Made by a program: the position numbers and the translations under genes | Notes under the pieces: model-generated | The model's input: only the letters and a program-made list of their open reading frames with translations | Database searches by the model: none | What the model was told of the DNA's origin: nothing | Source of the DNA: Spodoptera frugiperda | Lineage: Eukaryota; Arthropoda; Insecta; Lepidoptera; Noctuidae | Direction of reading: 5' to 3' | Assembly (NCBI RefSeq): GCF_023101765.2 | Contig: NC_064212.1 | Span: forward strand, 12,400,001 to 12,464,000 | Length of the DNA stretch: 64,000 nucleotides | Shown: positions 12,356 to 25,389 of the stretch, piece after piece | How the letters are laid out: each line of letters begins with the position of its first letter | How positions within the stretch are numbered: position 1 is the first letter of the stretch

Positions 12356-12502
12356 ATAATATAAATGTGAAAGTGTGTTTGTTTGGATGTTTGTCTCTCA
12401 ATTACATTGACTGTACTGGAAAAATTTTGATGAAATTTGCTTTGTGTGACAGGAAACTTTTTATTACACATAAAGCGGGAGAAGCCGCTGAGAGAAGCTA
12501 GT
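12356..12502 (+). mobile_element. Helitron-like (Lep1-type) fragment
   Basis: AATATAAATGTGAAAGTGTG at the start and GAAGCCGCTGAGAGAAGCTA then GT at the end. Same layout as the copies at 37541 and 46487, ending in CTAGT. Confidence 0.6.
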
Positions 12503-13781
12503 CCTATTTAAAATATCTAAGAGTTAATTTCTTGGAATGCGTAAATAATTTCCACCTAACAACGAAATTATAAATAAGGTCTGTGAAAAGGTTTGTCCCC
12601 AATAATTATTGAAGCCCATCAATGGTCACAGATTTGCTTTCCGCTTTCCTTACGTCATTCGCTGGTCGAACACTTAATTACATTAATAATTCGACAGTCT
12701 GTAACCAATCAAATCTTCCGTTTTATTGTAAAATCTATGTACATTCTCTTTATCCCTTCATTTGGACATTTAAGAAAGAAGAAAAACAATGTATTTTGTA
12801 CCTTATACTACTTACGACAAAGAAGATTTTACTTTGAAAAGTTTAATAATAAGAAAAATTGAGGCCACTCAATTACTATAGTTCAGTGAGAATTACAACA
12901 GCTTTCTTTGAGAATTCTGAAACAGGTACTTAAAAATTAATTAAGTGCCAATTTCATCTCTTCAAATATTAAGAACGAAATATTTCTCAAAGGAAATTAC
13001 AATTTTTCTTTACGCTCTTGATTGAATGCTATTTGAGACGAAATTACAAGATGTCAAGTCGAGAATTTGTTTTTTCTTTTTAACGTTACGGCGCGGAATT
13101 CCATTTTTAAAATGCTGCGAGCATAGCTAAAAGAGTATCATAAATAAGTTTTCATGTTCGTTGCCAGGGAACGTACGAGGGAGTGCATGAGTCATAGTGC
13201 CTACTGCAATGGCAGATTGCATTTAAAAAACTAATAAATGCACATTGCACAAACATATTAAAGCAGTAATAAAATGAAATTTCTTTTAAATTAAGTCGTA
13301 AACTAGTCTTATTGTATTGCAATGCTTGGTGCTGTATTACCTAATAGTAAGAGAAAATGAATTAATATTGGCAATGCACTAATGTAACAGAACTTTAAAA
13401 TATCGAACAGAAAGAAAGTACCTACACACTACGTCTGATGTTATTACAAATATTACATTAGCACATCATAATTAAATTAAACGTTACATACAATAGTTCT
13501 ATATTATAATCATTATAATAGATCTACAACATAATAAATAAGGTCGTCTATCAACGTGACATAGCTAAACTGACGATGTTGTAATTTACAACATCTACGC
13601 AAATGTGGGTCACTTGATGTATCAGCTGTTTCGTGCGTATACAGGTCAGAATGATTGAATGCCTCTATACCATTTATATTACTTAGACAAGGGTGTAAGT
13701 GAGACGTTTATGAACTTATAAAAAATGTGTTACAACCTTGTCAAAGTTAATAAAATCGCGATAAACATTATGACTGGCATT

Positions 13782-14012
13782 TTAAACAGATATTAATTTA
13801 AAAAAATATTTACTAGTCATGGCTGTAGCGACGCTTCCCCAGTAAGCTTTGTCTTGTGCGACGTCCAATGCTGGTTCCTCTGGACTCCGGACTGGTTCGA
13901 CCAGTCCAGAGACCGGCCGTGTGCCCAGCAGCAAAGCCGCTGGTGAAACTTTCGAGCGACGCAGTTTGACTGTTGTCCGACACTTCGTGCAAAACCCGCG
14001 AAAACTTTGAAT
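13782..14012 (-). other. GC-rich open stretch, possible exon or promoter-proximal region
   Basis: 76 codons without a stop on the minus strand, in a GC- and CpG-rich patch. No start codon until ATG at 13818-13820, where ATG ACT A is followed by GTAAAT. That would be a one-base overhang, which again fits E7. It contains the palindrome GGACTGGT TCG ACCAGTCC (13889-13907). No family is recognised in the translation. It could be the 5'UTR and start of an alternative first exon, or chance openness in GC-rich DNA. Confidence 0.25.
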
Positions 14013-14487
14013 TTAGGTAATCGAACGCTTTTCGAACGCTCGGAATTTAAATGCGTTTTTATTTCTTTTTTATATTTTGACTTTTATTATGTTATAAATA
14101 ATTTATTTAGCTATAACAGTTATTTGTTTACGTTTAATATTTCAATCTACAATTTACTAAATCAGTTTACTAAATATTTATTTAGTTTCCTTTAAAACTA
14201 AGCTAATTAAAACGCAAGGAAATTGGCTACGGTTAATTGACGCATTGGCACGACACGACACAACAGCGTTGAACTACTATAAACGTTCTACACATTTAAC
14301 GTGATCAAACACATCTGATCGCACTGCGCCATCAAAACACCACTGATAAAAATTCACAAAAATATTCCGCAATTTCAAAAACTAATTGAAAGCGAAGCAA
14401 AAATATACGATACTGTATTTTTAAGTCATTGATAAATTATTTATTTGGATTGTGTTGTAAATACCGAACGCGTGCTAAACTTGTGGC

Positions 14488-14700
14488 GGTCGGCGCCATA
14501 TTGGAAACGTGAGGGTTGCTCTAGTTGACGCATGCGCTGTTCCCGCAGCCCTTACGGGGTTCTTTATTTAAATGCCACCTCGTTCTTGCTACTACGACGG
14601 GAATAATTCACACCACTACCATTGCACGGAGTGTTGAGTGGAAACAATAGCGGTGTCATACAAAAGCGGAGATGAATACTAAAGGGAAATGTTCGTCGTA
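14488..14700 (+). promoter_or_regulatory. candidate promoter-like island
   Basis: GC-rich patch with GGCGCCATATTGG (YY1-like, 14492-14504) and GACGCATGCGCT (NRF-1-like, 14527-14538), both typical of broad promoters. On the plus strand it is followed by ATG at 14672-14674, eight codons, and a perfect GTAAGT donor at 14698-14703. Orientation and activity are unproven. Confidence 0.25.
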
Positions 14701-15990
14701 AGTTTTTGAGTAATGATCACAGTCCGCGAGCTGTTATTTGTTTGTTTTCAAGAGGGACGGTGTAAGTAAAAATGTTTGCTGTTCTTTTTTTGGGAATAAA
14801 TTAAAATTGACGACGTCATATTTAAATGGCAAAGGTTAAACGTTGGCTTCGGCCGTAAAATGGAAGTTGGTAGGTATTATCAAAATTAATTGTATCCCTA
14901 ACAACGTGGTATATTTAAGAGGATTTGTAGGGAACAGACGATTTATTATTTACGTAGACGTACCTAGTTAATACTAAAGTTAAATTGGATAGAGGTAAGC
15001 TTATTGAGATTTATTTAAATGAGCTTAGCATGGCAAAAAGAAACAAGTATGTATCTATGGGTTTTGAAGATTTAGGATAATTTTTTACTACAATAAAAAC
15101 GTTTTACTAACATTTGTTCAGTAAAAAGTAATGAAAGAACAATTTACAGTTTCGATGATATTACAACTTTTATATGACTTCTAAGGTATTGAACAGTTTC
15201 CTTTTGTCGCATACAAGTTTCTCCTCTAAGTTGTGCAGATTGCTAAAACTTTGGCCGTTTCGGTCGGCGGAGATTTCTTCGAGATCTCCAGAGCTCTCAA
15301 CATTCAATTTAAGATTTCGAATGAATTTTACTTTGTTTTAGGATAACATCAAACCATTGTAAGGCTGTGAAATGATTTCAAAATAAAAAACTAAGATGCG
15401 ATGCGTATAAGCGTGAACGACCAGAAGATGCGATTCCGAAATCCCGTTTTGGGAAACCAAACGTTGTTTCGAAAAATATCTTTTAGTAACTAAAAAGAAA
15501 ACATAATATTACTCCTCATACACAGTTTTGTTAACAAGAAACAATTCCACAACAAACTATCAGACGTATAATAAATCAAAATAAACTAGAGTCTGACAAT
15601 CTAAAGACTTTTAGCAGAAACCATCTTTAATCAAGTCGTGCAGACAAATCGAATGTGGCAATACAAAATGAACTGTAACTTACAGAATCGTGCCATGTCT
15701 AACAGATAGATAGATAAGTGATCATTAGGAGTAGGATAGGCGGCCTTGGTGGCGTGAAGGGAGCCTTGAGAAGCGGTGTATATTGCTGGAATGCAGTCTG
15801 AATATAAGTTGAAAGGCAAATAAGGCTAGTTTTACAAGAGGATTGGATTATAGAGACTAATAGGAGATTGAAAGGATAAGGATAAAGATGGTAAAGCGGA
15901 TTAGATACAAGTTTCTGATATAAGTGATAGATCCATCCTTTCACCATTAATTGCAAAGATTTATGCCATAAAATGTCTATAATCCTTGAC

Positions 15991-16128
15991 CTTTTTTTTG
16001 AAGGGATAAATAATCCAATGACTTGGGCGAGGCTAAAAAAGTGTCCGACTGACTAAAAAACACCCTGTTCCTACCCTGTTTTTCGAACCAGAGCCCTGGT
16101 AACCCGCTAAACAGTCCGCAGCTCCGGG
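15991..16128 (-). repeat. family-C element
   Basis: Near-complete minus-strand copy, from GGGATAAATAATCCAATGAC to CCGCTAAACAGTCCGCAGCT. Confidence 0.65.
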
Positions 16129-18035
16129 CAATCCTTGACCTTGGTTTAATGTAAAACACCATGAGCTATAAACAAAATAGACGTTCTCTCTTCTCTGATA
16201 TTTCAAACCACTCTAATTATTTTAAGAGTAAGATCTAGTTCAAGAATTATTGAAGTCTTTCCTCCACTCGTATTCATAAAAGTGATTGCTTTAAAACTAA
16301 CCTCAGCCTTGAGCTTTGTGCTAAGCTTGAAGTGTGAACTGTTAGATAAGGCCAGTCAGGCTTAAAGAAAAAGCTTTGGAATTATTCCTTTGTAAACTAA
16401 AACGCATAAATCATCGTTTGAAAACAGGAATGGAATTTTATTTGTAATCCGTGGCCTTTGGAAAACGTGCACAATGCTTTGAATGGGTGCTATCGAACAG
16501 TGCAGGCTTTTCATGGCATTTTGAATTGTATGGTACAATTTTTCTTTGGCGGTTGGAAATATGGAAAATATGGGTTATCGTGTGAGTTTTTGTAGTTGTT
16601 CAGTTAGTGTTATTGCCAATTAGACTACCATTTTACTAATGACCAATCGCAACAGCGATTTCTTAATTGCAGTATGTTTCTACTGGAGTATTATTTTCCT
16701 ACATAGGAAAAGTTAGGAACATATAAAACTATACCAGCTCATATATGTGACAGCAAGCAAAATATTGACCATCAACTAAACTTAGTAAGAATTTACTCCT
16801 AAGACTAATAAAGAAAAGAGCAGGAAAAATAACAATATTATTAGATTTCTGTAACTGAAACCCAAGTTGACAAGAAACACTTATCCCAACAACAATATTA
16901 AAGTAGAACACCCAAAATTACTTTCACTAAAGGTCATACTAAACATTCAGAAGACGGACACGTGGCGAATGTTTCAGACATAACTAATAATACAAGAACA
17001 TTAAATCCAAGCAAAAGGTCAGATACCTCCAAAGTTAAATTACAGACTTAGGGCATACTTGACGAGTTCGTAACGTTTTATGTCAAGTTCTCTTGAAACA
17101 ATGAAGTAGAGATGAAACTTGTAAACTGCTTGAGGTGCTTCACCCACACACGATGTTGCTCGGGAACTTTCTGTTTGTGTCAAGTTAACAGTACCTAGAT
17201 GATGAGATTAAAGGATTTTTTTATATTAAGGATGTTATTTGCTTGAAAATGTTTTTTGTGTTGCTCTTTTGTTGGCGTAATTGGGTTATTTTATTTCTGA
17301 ATAGCTGTTGCCCGCGACTTCGTTCTCGACTCGACTTTAATTTTATTTATTAGAAGAAGATTTAGACTCCTTGTGACATCAATTTGTTAGAAGATGTAGA
17401 CTCCCAGTGACAGCAAAAAATTATGTCTTGAGTCAGAGTTCTTTACTGCTAAATACTTATAATAAAAGATTTCAAACTCTTTGAGCCTAACCAGGATGAC
17501 ATTTATAATTCAAAAATAATACGTGTTAATAATTACATGTGTGACTAATGAAATCATTAGCGTCACATATCCTCATATAATTTACAAAAATATTATGACA
17601 ACGTATTTAATTTATGTCATTCCACCAAAAAAATATTAGCTTTCCAGTGCTTGTACAGGAAATACGTATTTAAGAGAGAGGTACAGTTACTAAACGGTTA
17701 TTTTAAATACTGTGTGAATAGTGTGCAGTTAAATGGAGGACTATGGATTACTTAGAATAAGTCCTTATTTCCTTGTTATACGAGCTATTTTCGTTTAACC
17801 AACATACACGCAAAACACTCCAATATTCTCTATGAATGTTATAATAATATTTTTTTGTTAGTGTATTTGTTTTTATAAACTCGCGTGAGTGCAGTAATTA
17901 GTTTACTCTTAACTCCCACATATGGTAGGCGACCATTCTAATCTAAAGTCGTACACTTGGTACTATTCTTAACATTCTACCAGTAAACATAAAAGATATA
18001 TTTATGCTCTACATTTTTTCAACTGACTTCCGACT

Positions 18036-18323
18036 GCATCGTTGGCCGAGCGGTTGCAAGTCCGACTCGGCAGTTGCACTGGCAAGGGGTCTCGGGTTCG
18101 ATTCCCGGGTCGAGCGAGTATTGCTGGACTTTATTCGGTTTTTCGAAAATTTCTCAGTATTAGCAGGAAGTCTGGAAATGCACCCAGTATATGGCAATAG
18201 CCTCACCACCTATTACATTGGACTTACAACATAAATTGTGAAAAGTGGGTGTACATTGTACAGTGACATTACGTGCCAAAATGTGCACCTCTGCCTACCC
18301 CATCGGAGATAAAAGGCGTGACG
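18036..18323 (+). mobile_element. tRNA-derived SINE, full length (family A)
   Basis: Pol III box A-like TGGCCGAGCGG (18043-18053) and box B GGTTCGATTCC (18095-18105) at normal spacing. Then a tRNA-unrelated body, ending ACCTCTGCCTACCCCATCGG ... AAAAGGCGTGACG. This is the best-preserved A copy in the window and shows that family A is a tRNA-derived SINE. The tRNA-like part is not a functional tRNA gene: the variable/anticodon region is expanded and does not fold. Confidence 0.85.
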
Positions 18324-19346
18324 ATATAAAAATCATCAATTAACTAATATTATTATCAACTAGACCTAAATCCGTACCAACAGTACAATCACCTCTGTTC
18401 CTATTACTAGCGTACCTAATCTGTAACGTAGTTAGCAGAAATTGGGTTTTGGCCTTAACTACTTGATGTCTCTGAGGATCCCTTGGAAGAGCCGGCATAA
18501 TGTTATTTGTTTTATTATTAACGTCATTGCCTCTGCCTTGTGCCCACGCATTAACTGTATCTGACGTATCAAAGACTAGGAGTCTTCTTAATAGCTTTTC
18601 CTACGAAGAAGTTATATGTAGGCGGTAACATTTCCTTCTCTTGGGATGTTTAAAGGTAAGTGGGACGAAGACTGTCTACTGAACATTATATTAAGCTTTC
18701 AAGTTAAATTGCTTACTATAAATAAATTGTTGTAAAATCAATTAAAAGGTCAGGTTATTATGGCCTTCGTTCTTAATTACCGTTGTACTACTGCAAGTAA
18801 CATCACAGTTACAAGTATATTTTTCGTCTGTTATGTTATAAATCATATTTACAAGGAACTTAACACACTTAACTATATATAATATCAAACTCACATTTGC
18901 AAAAAAAATCTTAGTTAAAAACTCATTAGGTTGTTTCGAACCAGTTTTTGCCAGACGACCTTTAAGTTCAACATTTGCAATAATTAATTATGTTACCACT
19001 GAAGCTGTCAAATTAAATGCAACTAGCACAGAAAATTGTATTATAAACAAAATGCAAATTCAATTCAAAAATGTACAAGCACTAACTTGAGATTTTAAAA
19101 ACCTGTTTTGCTTAATTAATTCGTTGCATAGACTCAAGACAAGACAACCGTTATTCTTTTTAATATATAAGGAAGTGAATAAACGTCGGCATCGATCATC
19201 ATTGATTGCATCGAATATAAACATGATTTCATTTCCTGACATACATGAAGCGTAGTATTCTTGTTTACTAAGAAATTATTGACCCAGTAATATTATGTTC
19301 CTAATTAAATACATTTCATTTGTATCAAATACTTGTAAGTCTGATA

Positions 19347-19379
19347 GGCGTTCCACAGGGTTGCATTCTCGGCCCATCT
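19347..19379 (+). pseudogene. reverse transcriptase relic
   Basis: GGC GTT CCA CAG GGT TGC ATT CTC GGC CCA encodes GVPQGCILGP, the RT motif B region (GVPQGSxLGP) of non-LTR retrotransposons. The rest of the RT is absent or decayed; the local frame runs about 69 codons only. Confidence 0.75.
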
Positions 19380-19870
19380 TTTAATGATGATGTAAATACG
19401 GATATCATTTGCAACAAGGAATGCAATAGTGGTAGAGTAAAAAACAAATCAATGTATTTATTATTCCTTAAGCTAGACAAGGTTAATAAAAACAAATCAT
19501 ATTTCAAAGATATAAGATACATTTTGTAATACAGCGTTTATTTTAATATTTAAACAATTTGATAGGACAAAACGCTACAGCCTGGCATTTTGAGTATAAG
19601 AGCTGACGCGAGAGAATTCCGTAATGCAAATAATTTTAATTTAAAACGTTGCTCAACGAAACTCGCTTGGTGAGGAAACATAATTATGCACTTTGGAGTT
19701 ATGAAGTTTAATAATTTTAGTTTAATATAAAATAAATAACTTCAGTACACTGACTACAGTATTAAACTTTGAGTGTCTAGTGAAATTACCAACAACCTCG
19801 TAAGCTCAGTGGTTGAAAGTGCAAGTGCTGAACATAGAATATAGTTCTCAAATCAAAGCATTACTAGGCT

Positions 19871-20035
19871 GTTTTTATGGTATAAGCCAGTAAACGAGCA
19901 GACGGATCATCTGATGGTAAGCAATTGGTGCCGCCCATGGATACCCGAAACACCAGAGGCATTACAAGTGCATTGCCGGCCTTTTGGGTGTAAGGAATTT
20001 GAGGATTGTTGGCGAATCGGTGATTGGGATCGTTA
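19871..20035 (+). repeat. family-B element, 3' truncated
   Basis: Begins TTTTTATGGTATAAGCCAGT and continues through CATCTGATGGTAAGCAATTG to a short GGCGAATCGGTGATTGG part. A tRNA-like box A sequence (CTCGTAAGCTCAGTGGTT, about 19797) precedes it, but no box B follows. Confidence 0.7.
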
Positions 20036-20492
20036 GTATTCGATAGATCTTGTCAATGATAATGCAAAGTTTAATAAGCATATAACTACGGTACTAATTT
20101 ACGCTTCGAAACAAAGTCTATTTTTAACAACAGTCCGTTCCAACAAAACGCTTACATCAAACAATTAATCCACTCTTATTTTCAATCTCCACAATCAATC
20201 TACTTAACCTAAAGCCTTGCTGATTCTAATTAACCGTCTTATGTAAATATCTTCGTTGTTCTATTCACGAGACTAACCTATCTCATTTTTATGGGAAAAT
20301 CTTTCCATTATCTATGCGGAAGCCTGCAACAACTGATTGCACAAGAAAAAGTAAAGTTCTTTGGGATAATTGCGAACTGGTATACAACCTCTTTGTTGGA
20401 TGTGAGTATAGTTATCTCGTTGGCATGTTGCTTGGATAATCTCACGGTATTGGTTCAGTTAAGTTGTGTAGAGAGGGAAATTAATTTAGTAT

Positions 20493-20704
20493 TTCTTTTT
20501 ATGGTATAAGCCAGTAAACGAGCAGACGGATCACCTGATGGTAAGTAATCGCCGCCGCACATGGATACACGAAACACCAGAGGCGTTATAATAGCGTTGC
20601 CGGCTTTTTGGGGATAGGAATTTAAGGGTTGTTAGGGAATCGGGGAGGGTTGGGGAATTAGGCCTCCGATAACTTCACTCACACAACGTAAGCGTTGATT
20701 CACA
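20493..20704 (+). repeat. family-B element
   Basis: Second copy within 500 bp in the same orientation. Begins TTTTTATGGTATAAGCCAGT and ends near ACACAACGTAAGCGTTGATT. Confidence 0.7.
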
Positions 20705-21207
20705 AGTTTGCGTCTAAATAAGATACTTAACTCGTTCCTTTTATTATTTCTTCGTATGTAGTGTATGTAAATACAAATAATAATCTTCTTCTCAGTAATA
20801 ATATAAACCATCGATTTACCATTACTTGAACCTAAAAACAAATTAAACTAAAAGAAATAAAACAGTAAAAAAGATATAGGCAGCCATTTACATCGTAAGT
20901 TATTGAAAGGGCAAATACCTATTAGGTATCTAAACATATTTATGGTTGCACTTATTTACAACGTAGCAGATATAGTGCATATAACCTTAAAAAGCATATA
21001 GTATCTATATAAAGAGCTTTATATACCAGCTATTTACGTCCTCAACCTTTAGAGTAAAAAATATGAAGAATGTAGACTAGGTAGATATAGTATAATAGTG
21101 AGTGGCAAAATGGCAGCCTTGGTCAGTACAAGATATCATTCTATTAAAAGACACTGGAAGACCTTTTTATTTTTTAATTTTTTTTTAATGTCTCTGTGCA
21201 ACATGTC

Positions 21208-21224
21208 TGTGTGTGTGTGTGTGT
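21208..21224. repeat. (TG)8 microsatellite
   Basis: Eight TG units after a T-rich run. Confidence 0.85.
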
Positions 21225-21907
21225 CTGTACATACGTGTTAAAATAGACGTTGTTTGAAATGCCCTATTTTTGATGAAGTTGATGAATTTAATTATATTAA
21301 GATTTGGATAATGTATAAGTAATTCATCAATGGCATACCTTCATTACGCTAATGAATACTGAATTTCAGATATCATAAAAGCATACTTAATTGGTTTTGT
21401 TCTTTAACGTATCTATTTGGTTTTTATTTTCACAGTCATGGTAAAAGAACCAGGAATGTTCTGAGACTTTCTAAACATGTTAATAATCGCTTCGTTTAGT
21501 TAACGAGTTAGAGGCGAAACACCAACTTATTAATTATAAAAAAAAAAACTATTGCTCTACTGCAATAACAGGTTACAAAAACACCATTACATTTTATTTA
21601 AATAGACCATTCATAATTAAATGTGTAAACGATTGCGTTGAATACCAAACAATAGTATTTCCAAAGGTTATGACAACTACAATGTCATTTAGCCCTTTCA
21701 CAATATGACTGAGTTAACAGCCTAACTGTAACATTTATAATTATAATTTCCGTGAGACCGGCAACTAGCCTTGTCCAGGTTGGTATTTAGTGACCAATCA
21801 CGACTCTTTTGTCGTTGTAAATTATACTTTATTTAAAAGTAGATAAAACTAAAAATATGAATCTACAGGTAGGAATGGAATTCACATCTATAGTTATGTA
21901 TTTTTTA

Positions 21908-22230
21908 AAGGAGGAAAATCATCCAATGGCTTCTCCTCCCACTATAGGAAACGTAGGACTCTTTCTGACTCGTGATCTGGAGCTGCAGACTACCTAGCGG
22001 GTTTATCGGGGCTCCGGTTCGAAAAGCAGGAGTAGGAACGGGGTGGTTTTTAGTCAGAGGCTAAAAACCTCCCCGCATGCAGGCAACCAGGCAGAGAGTC
22101 GCTCAAGGCGAGAGAAGTCATTGAATGATTTTCCCCCTAAAAAGACTCTTTCTGATTAAAAACCACCTTGTTCCTTCTCTTGCTTTTTGAGCCGGAGCCT
22201 CGGTAACCCGCTAGGCAGTCCGCAGCTCCG
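21908..22230. repeat. cluster of three family-C copies, two head to head
   Basis: A minus fragment (21908-21975), a plus copy (21978-22138) starting GGAGCTGCAGACTACCTAGC, and a minus copy (22146-22230) ending CTAGGCAGTCCGCAGCTCC. The last two form an inverted repeat of about 80 bp per arm. Confidence 0.75.
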
Positions 22231-22599
22231 CGTCGGCATCAGTGCCACCAAATTGACAATTACAGAGTTCACTCACGAAAAATGACGTCACATCAACGAC
22301 TTCTATGTCACAGAGACGTTAGTTCAAGTCTACAACACGTACCGCAAGAACCACGATCGTATTACGTGTCATCTTAAAACCCATCGTCACGAAACTAACA
22401 TTACAAATATACGAACAAAATCGTGACAATGTTTTATATCTTCTTCAGAATTTAATGGCTGAGTTTATTCGCACATTGATACCGTTATCATCATATACTG
22501 TTTAGAGTGATATTATATTTTGTTAAATATACATAAAGATACTCTGTCAAGTAAGACAAGATAGATCAGCTGGAAAGAGTCGATAAGGTAAATCTGCTA

Positions 22600-22745
22600 T
22601 TCAAAGTCGAAATTATTTATTTCAAATAGACCGGGTAAGCACTTTTGAACGTATGCAAATATTATAATATTAAAAAGTGTCTATCAGTCGGTCAGTCTTC
22701 TAGTGAAGCTATTTGCTCGTTCTAAAGTGTTGATTCCAATAGAGA
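22600..22745 (-). mobile_element. LINE 3' end fragment
   Basis: Minus-strand relative of 49083-49205. Shared blocks: AAAGTC at the tail, GCACTTTTGAA, and GTGAAGCTATTTGCTCGTTC. Confidence 0.5.
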
Positions 22746-23135
22746 AGAACGTGAAAGAAACTCCACAGGTTTACTCTTTTTCAATCAAACTCACAATACA
22801 ATTAATTTTTGGGTGGAAACCCCTTGATCACTTAAAGTAAAATCAATTGCTGTAACATATTGAATAAAAAAAGAACAAGAAACACTAAAAAATATTGTCC
22901 ACCAAGAAACGTACTTTTAAAAGCCTGGCAAGAACAATGTTAGTTCATGATGGACAATCAACTTTAAACATTTTACACGTCAGTTCTTGATGGACAATCA
23001 AGTTTAAACAGAACCTACTGACCTCAAAAATAAAACAACGGATGTATCGTGTACAACAATTAAATACAAACAAAGCATAAAATATTTACTAACTGTGAGA
23101 ACAAGCTAGAACAACTATATCTATACGTATTCTTC

Positions 23136-23420
23136 AATATAAATGCGAAAATGTGTGTGTCTGTTAATAAGTCCGTCTTTCACGGCAAAACAGAACGATA
23201 AATCGACGTGATTTTTTAAGTAAAGGTAATTAAAGGGATGGGGAGAGTTGCATCGGCTACGTTTTGCCCCTTTTCACTACCCCACTTTTCTTAAACAGGG
23301 GTGTAAAGGTATGTGAACTATTTGTGATTAACTAAATAATTGCGCATCATTTATTTTGAAATCTGCCCCCAACAACTCCTTTTATGTAGCTCGTGCGAAG
23401 CCACGAGCGGGAAGCTAGTA
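23136..23420 (+). mobile_element. Helitron-like element
   Basis: Starts ATATAAATGCGAAAATGTGT and ends CACGAGCGGGAAGCTAGT, with AGCTCGTGCGAAGCC before the end. About 285 bp. Non-coding. Confidence 0.6.
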
Positions 23421-24800
23421 AAGATATAAAATACAGAATACAATTAACTAGAAATCTCATAAACACATAATAGAAAACTGGCCAGTTATTAAACTATTAT
23501 TATCTTGGCAAACACGCGATATGACGTGATAGCCAAGTTAATTTAAATGCAATCTCTGATAGTTATCTGAAGCTAGTCATCTATCTACATTACTACTGAA
23601 GTACTGATAGAGTTTCATTTCAGTGCTTATTAAATGAAAAACGTCATCTATTTACTGATATTTGAGATAAGAACAAAACGTAAGTGATACCTAAATGTTT
23701 ATCATAACTATCGTAAGACATACTAAATTAACTAAAAATCACGGTTTACTCACGCACATTAATGGAAGCTGAGCTTGAAGTCTACGTTGATCTACAACGT
23801 TTCTAGTCTGTAGTGTGAAATAATAAGCGTTGCATGCAATACTAACTTCGTGCTGACCCGGGAAACGAATATATCTACGCTGCTGGTGAACCTACCGAGC
23901 GCCAGCGCAGTCAGAAATATACCAATTTTTATCAACAACAAAGATTTCTACAGTAACTAAGTTTTCTACAGTAACAGTTCAAAAGTCTCCTCACAAATAA
24001 CGCTCTATTTGCTCAACTACGGAACGCATTTGAGGACCCTGCTCACGCAGTAGTGGCTAAGTGACTACGTAAGACAAATTCTTCAAGAAAACAAAATAAA
24101 TCGTGGTTACACCGAAAAAAGTGTTGGAATCCAACAAAGAAGGTAACGTTAGGATGACGCAATCCCACCCGATTGTCCGAGATAACGGTGAGATGCGCCG
24201 GCGCACGAAAAATGTGCTAAACTGTTACTGTTACACTTTATTCCGTTAAATATACACAGAAATTTCTTTATTTTGAAAAATATGTTATTTATTCAGTTCT
24301 TTTGGTAACAGAAGTAAACACCAAAAAATTCTATGATATCTTAGACCAAACACCTTGTCATAATATTATTCAAAGCTAACAATTAATACAAACAAATGAA
24401 GAATTACTGTAGAATTTACATTAAAATTACATTAAACCTCAAATTTCATTAAGTAACACTAAAATAAGGTTTAATTACAACAATTACCACGAACTAAGGA
24501 ACGAAGATACGGTGAAACTAGAAACTTAATTTGGATCCCGAGCAAATTAAGTTCTTACGTCTTGGGTATAGAACACAAAGTGCCATTAGAGTTTAATTAA
24601 CTTAAGCTAGATCAGGATTTCCTTTCTTTTGTCTAAGTGGAAACAAAATTACCTAATAATGTAATAATAGTTTTGGATTTTTGGAGCAAAGAAGTATGCT
24701 TGGATCGTCAGTAGAAGCTTTAACTTAACGCGTGCGTGTATGTATCGTACCTATGTATTTTCTTGTTGGCATGAGTTAATACAGATAAAGAAAACTAAGC

Positions 24801-24927
24801 TCATCCCCTATTACATGGGACTTATAACACAAAATAATGGTGAAAAGTGGGTTTACATTATACAGCGGCATTACATGCCGTAATGTGAACCTCTGCCCAC
24901 CCCTTCGGAGATAAAAAGCGTGACGTT
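24801..24927 (+). repeat. family-A SINE, 3' half
   Basis: From CCCCTATTACATGGGACTTA to GATAAAAAGCGTGACGTT. The tRNA-related head is missing. Confidence 0.75.
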
Positions 24928-25389
24928 GTTTATTTATACTTCAAAATACACTACAACAATTTTATACGGACATAAACGCTGCAGTCATACTCTTTTATAC
25001 AGTAAAACTTTTGAAGGTTACTAAGTAAAATGGACAAATAAATTCAATTCATTGCTGAAGTATTGTACGGACGAAATTGATGATACTACTTCGTGATACC
25101 TAACTAATAAATGATCGTACAAACGCGTATAGATGGCAGAGTTATGAAACTAGTGTATTATATTATCAGGGTCGCTGTTGAGGTCTTGAGGAACAGAAAG
25201 CTTCAGGTCAAGGAGACTAGAACTTGGAATTCTGCCAGACTACCGATTGGGAATGCTTGGCCTTAAATTACATTGGTTTAAATCTTCTTTTGTTATTTCG
25301 TAGTTTTACTTTTTTCTTGGAAGAATTTATGATTGTTGTAGCTATAAAAATTAAATTAGGTTTTGTTATAAACTTCGTTTTTTTTGTAG

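Noticed and set aside
15631..15956. Overlapping minus-strand ORFs of 62 and 85 codons
   Set aside because: No family resemblance, hydrophobic low-complexity translation typical of AT-rich chance ORFs. A nearby GTAAGT alone is not enough.
18041..18112. Possible tRNA gene (box A and box B present)
   Set aside because: The sequence between the boxes does not make a cloverleaf, and it is continuous with the body of a repeated SINE.
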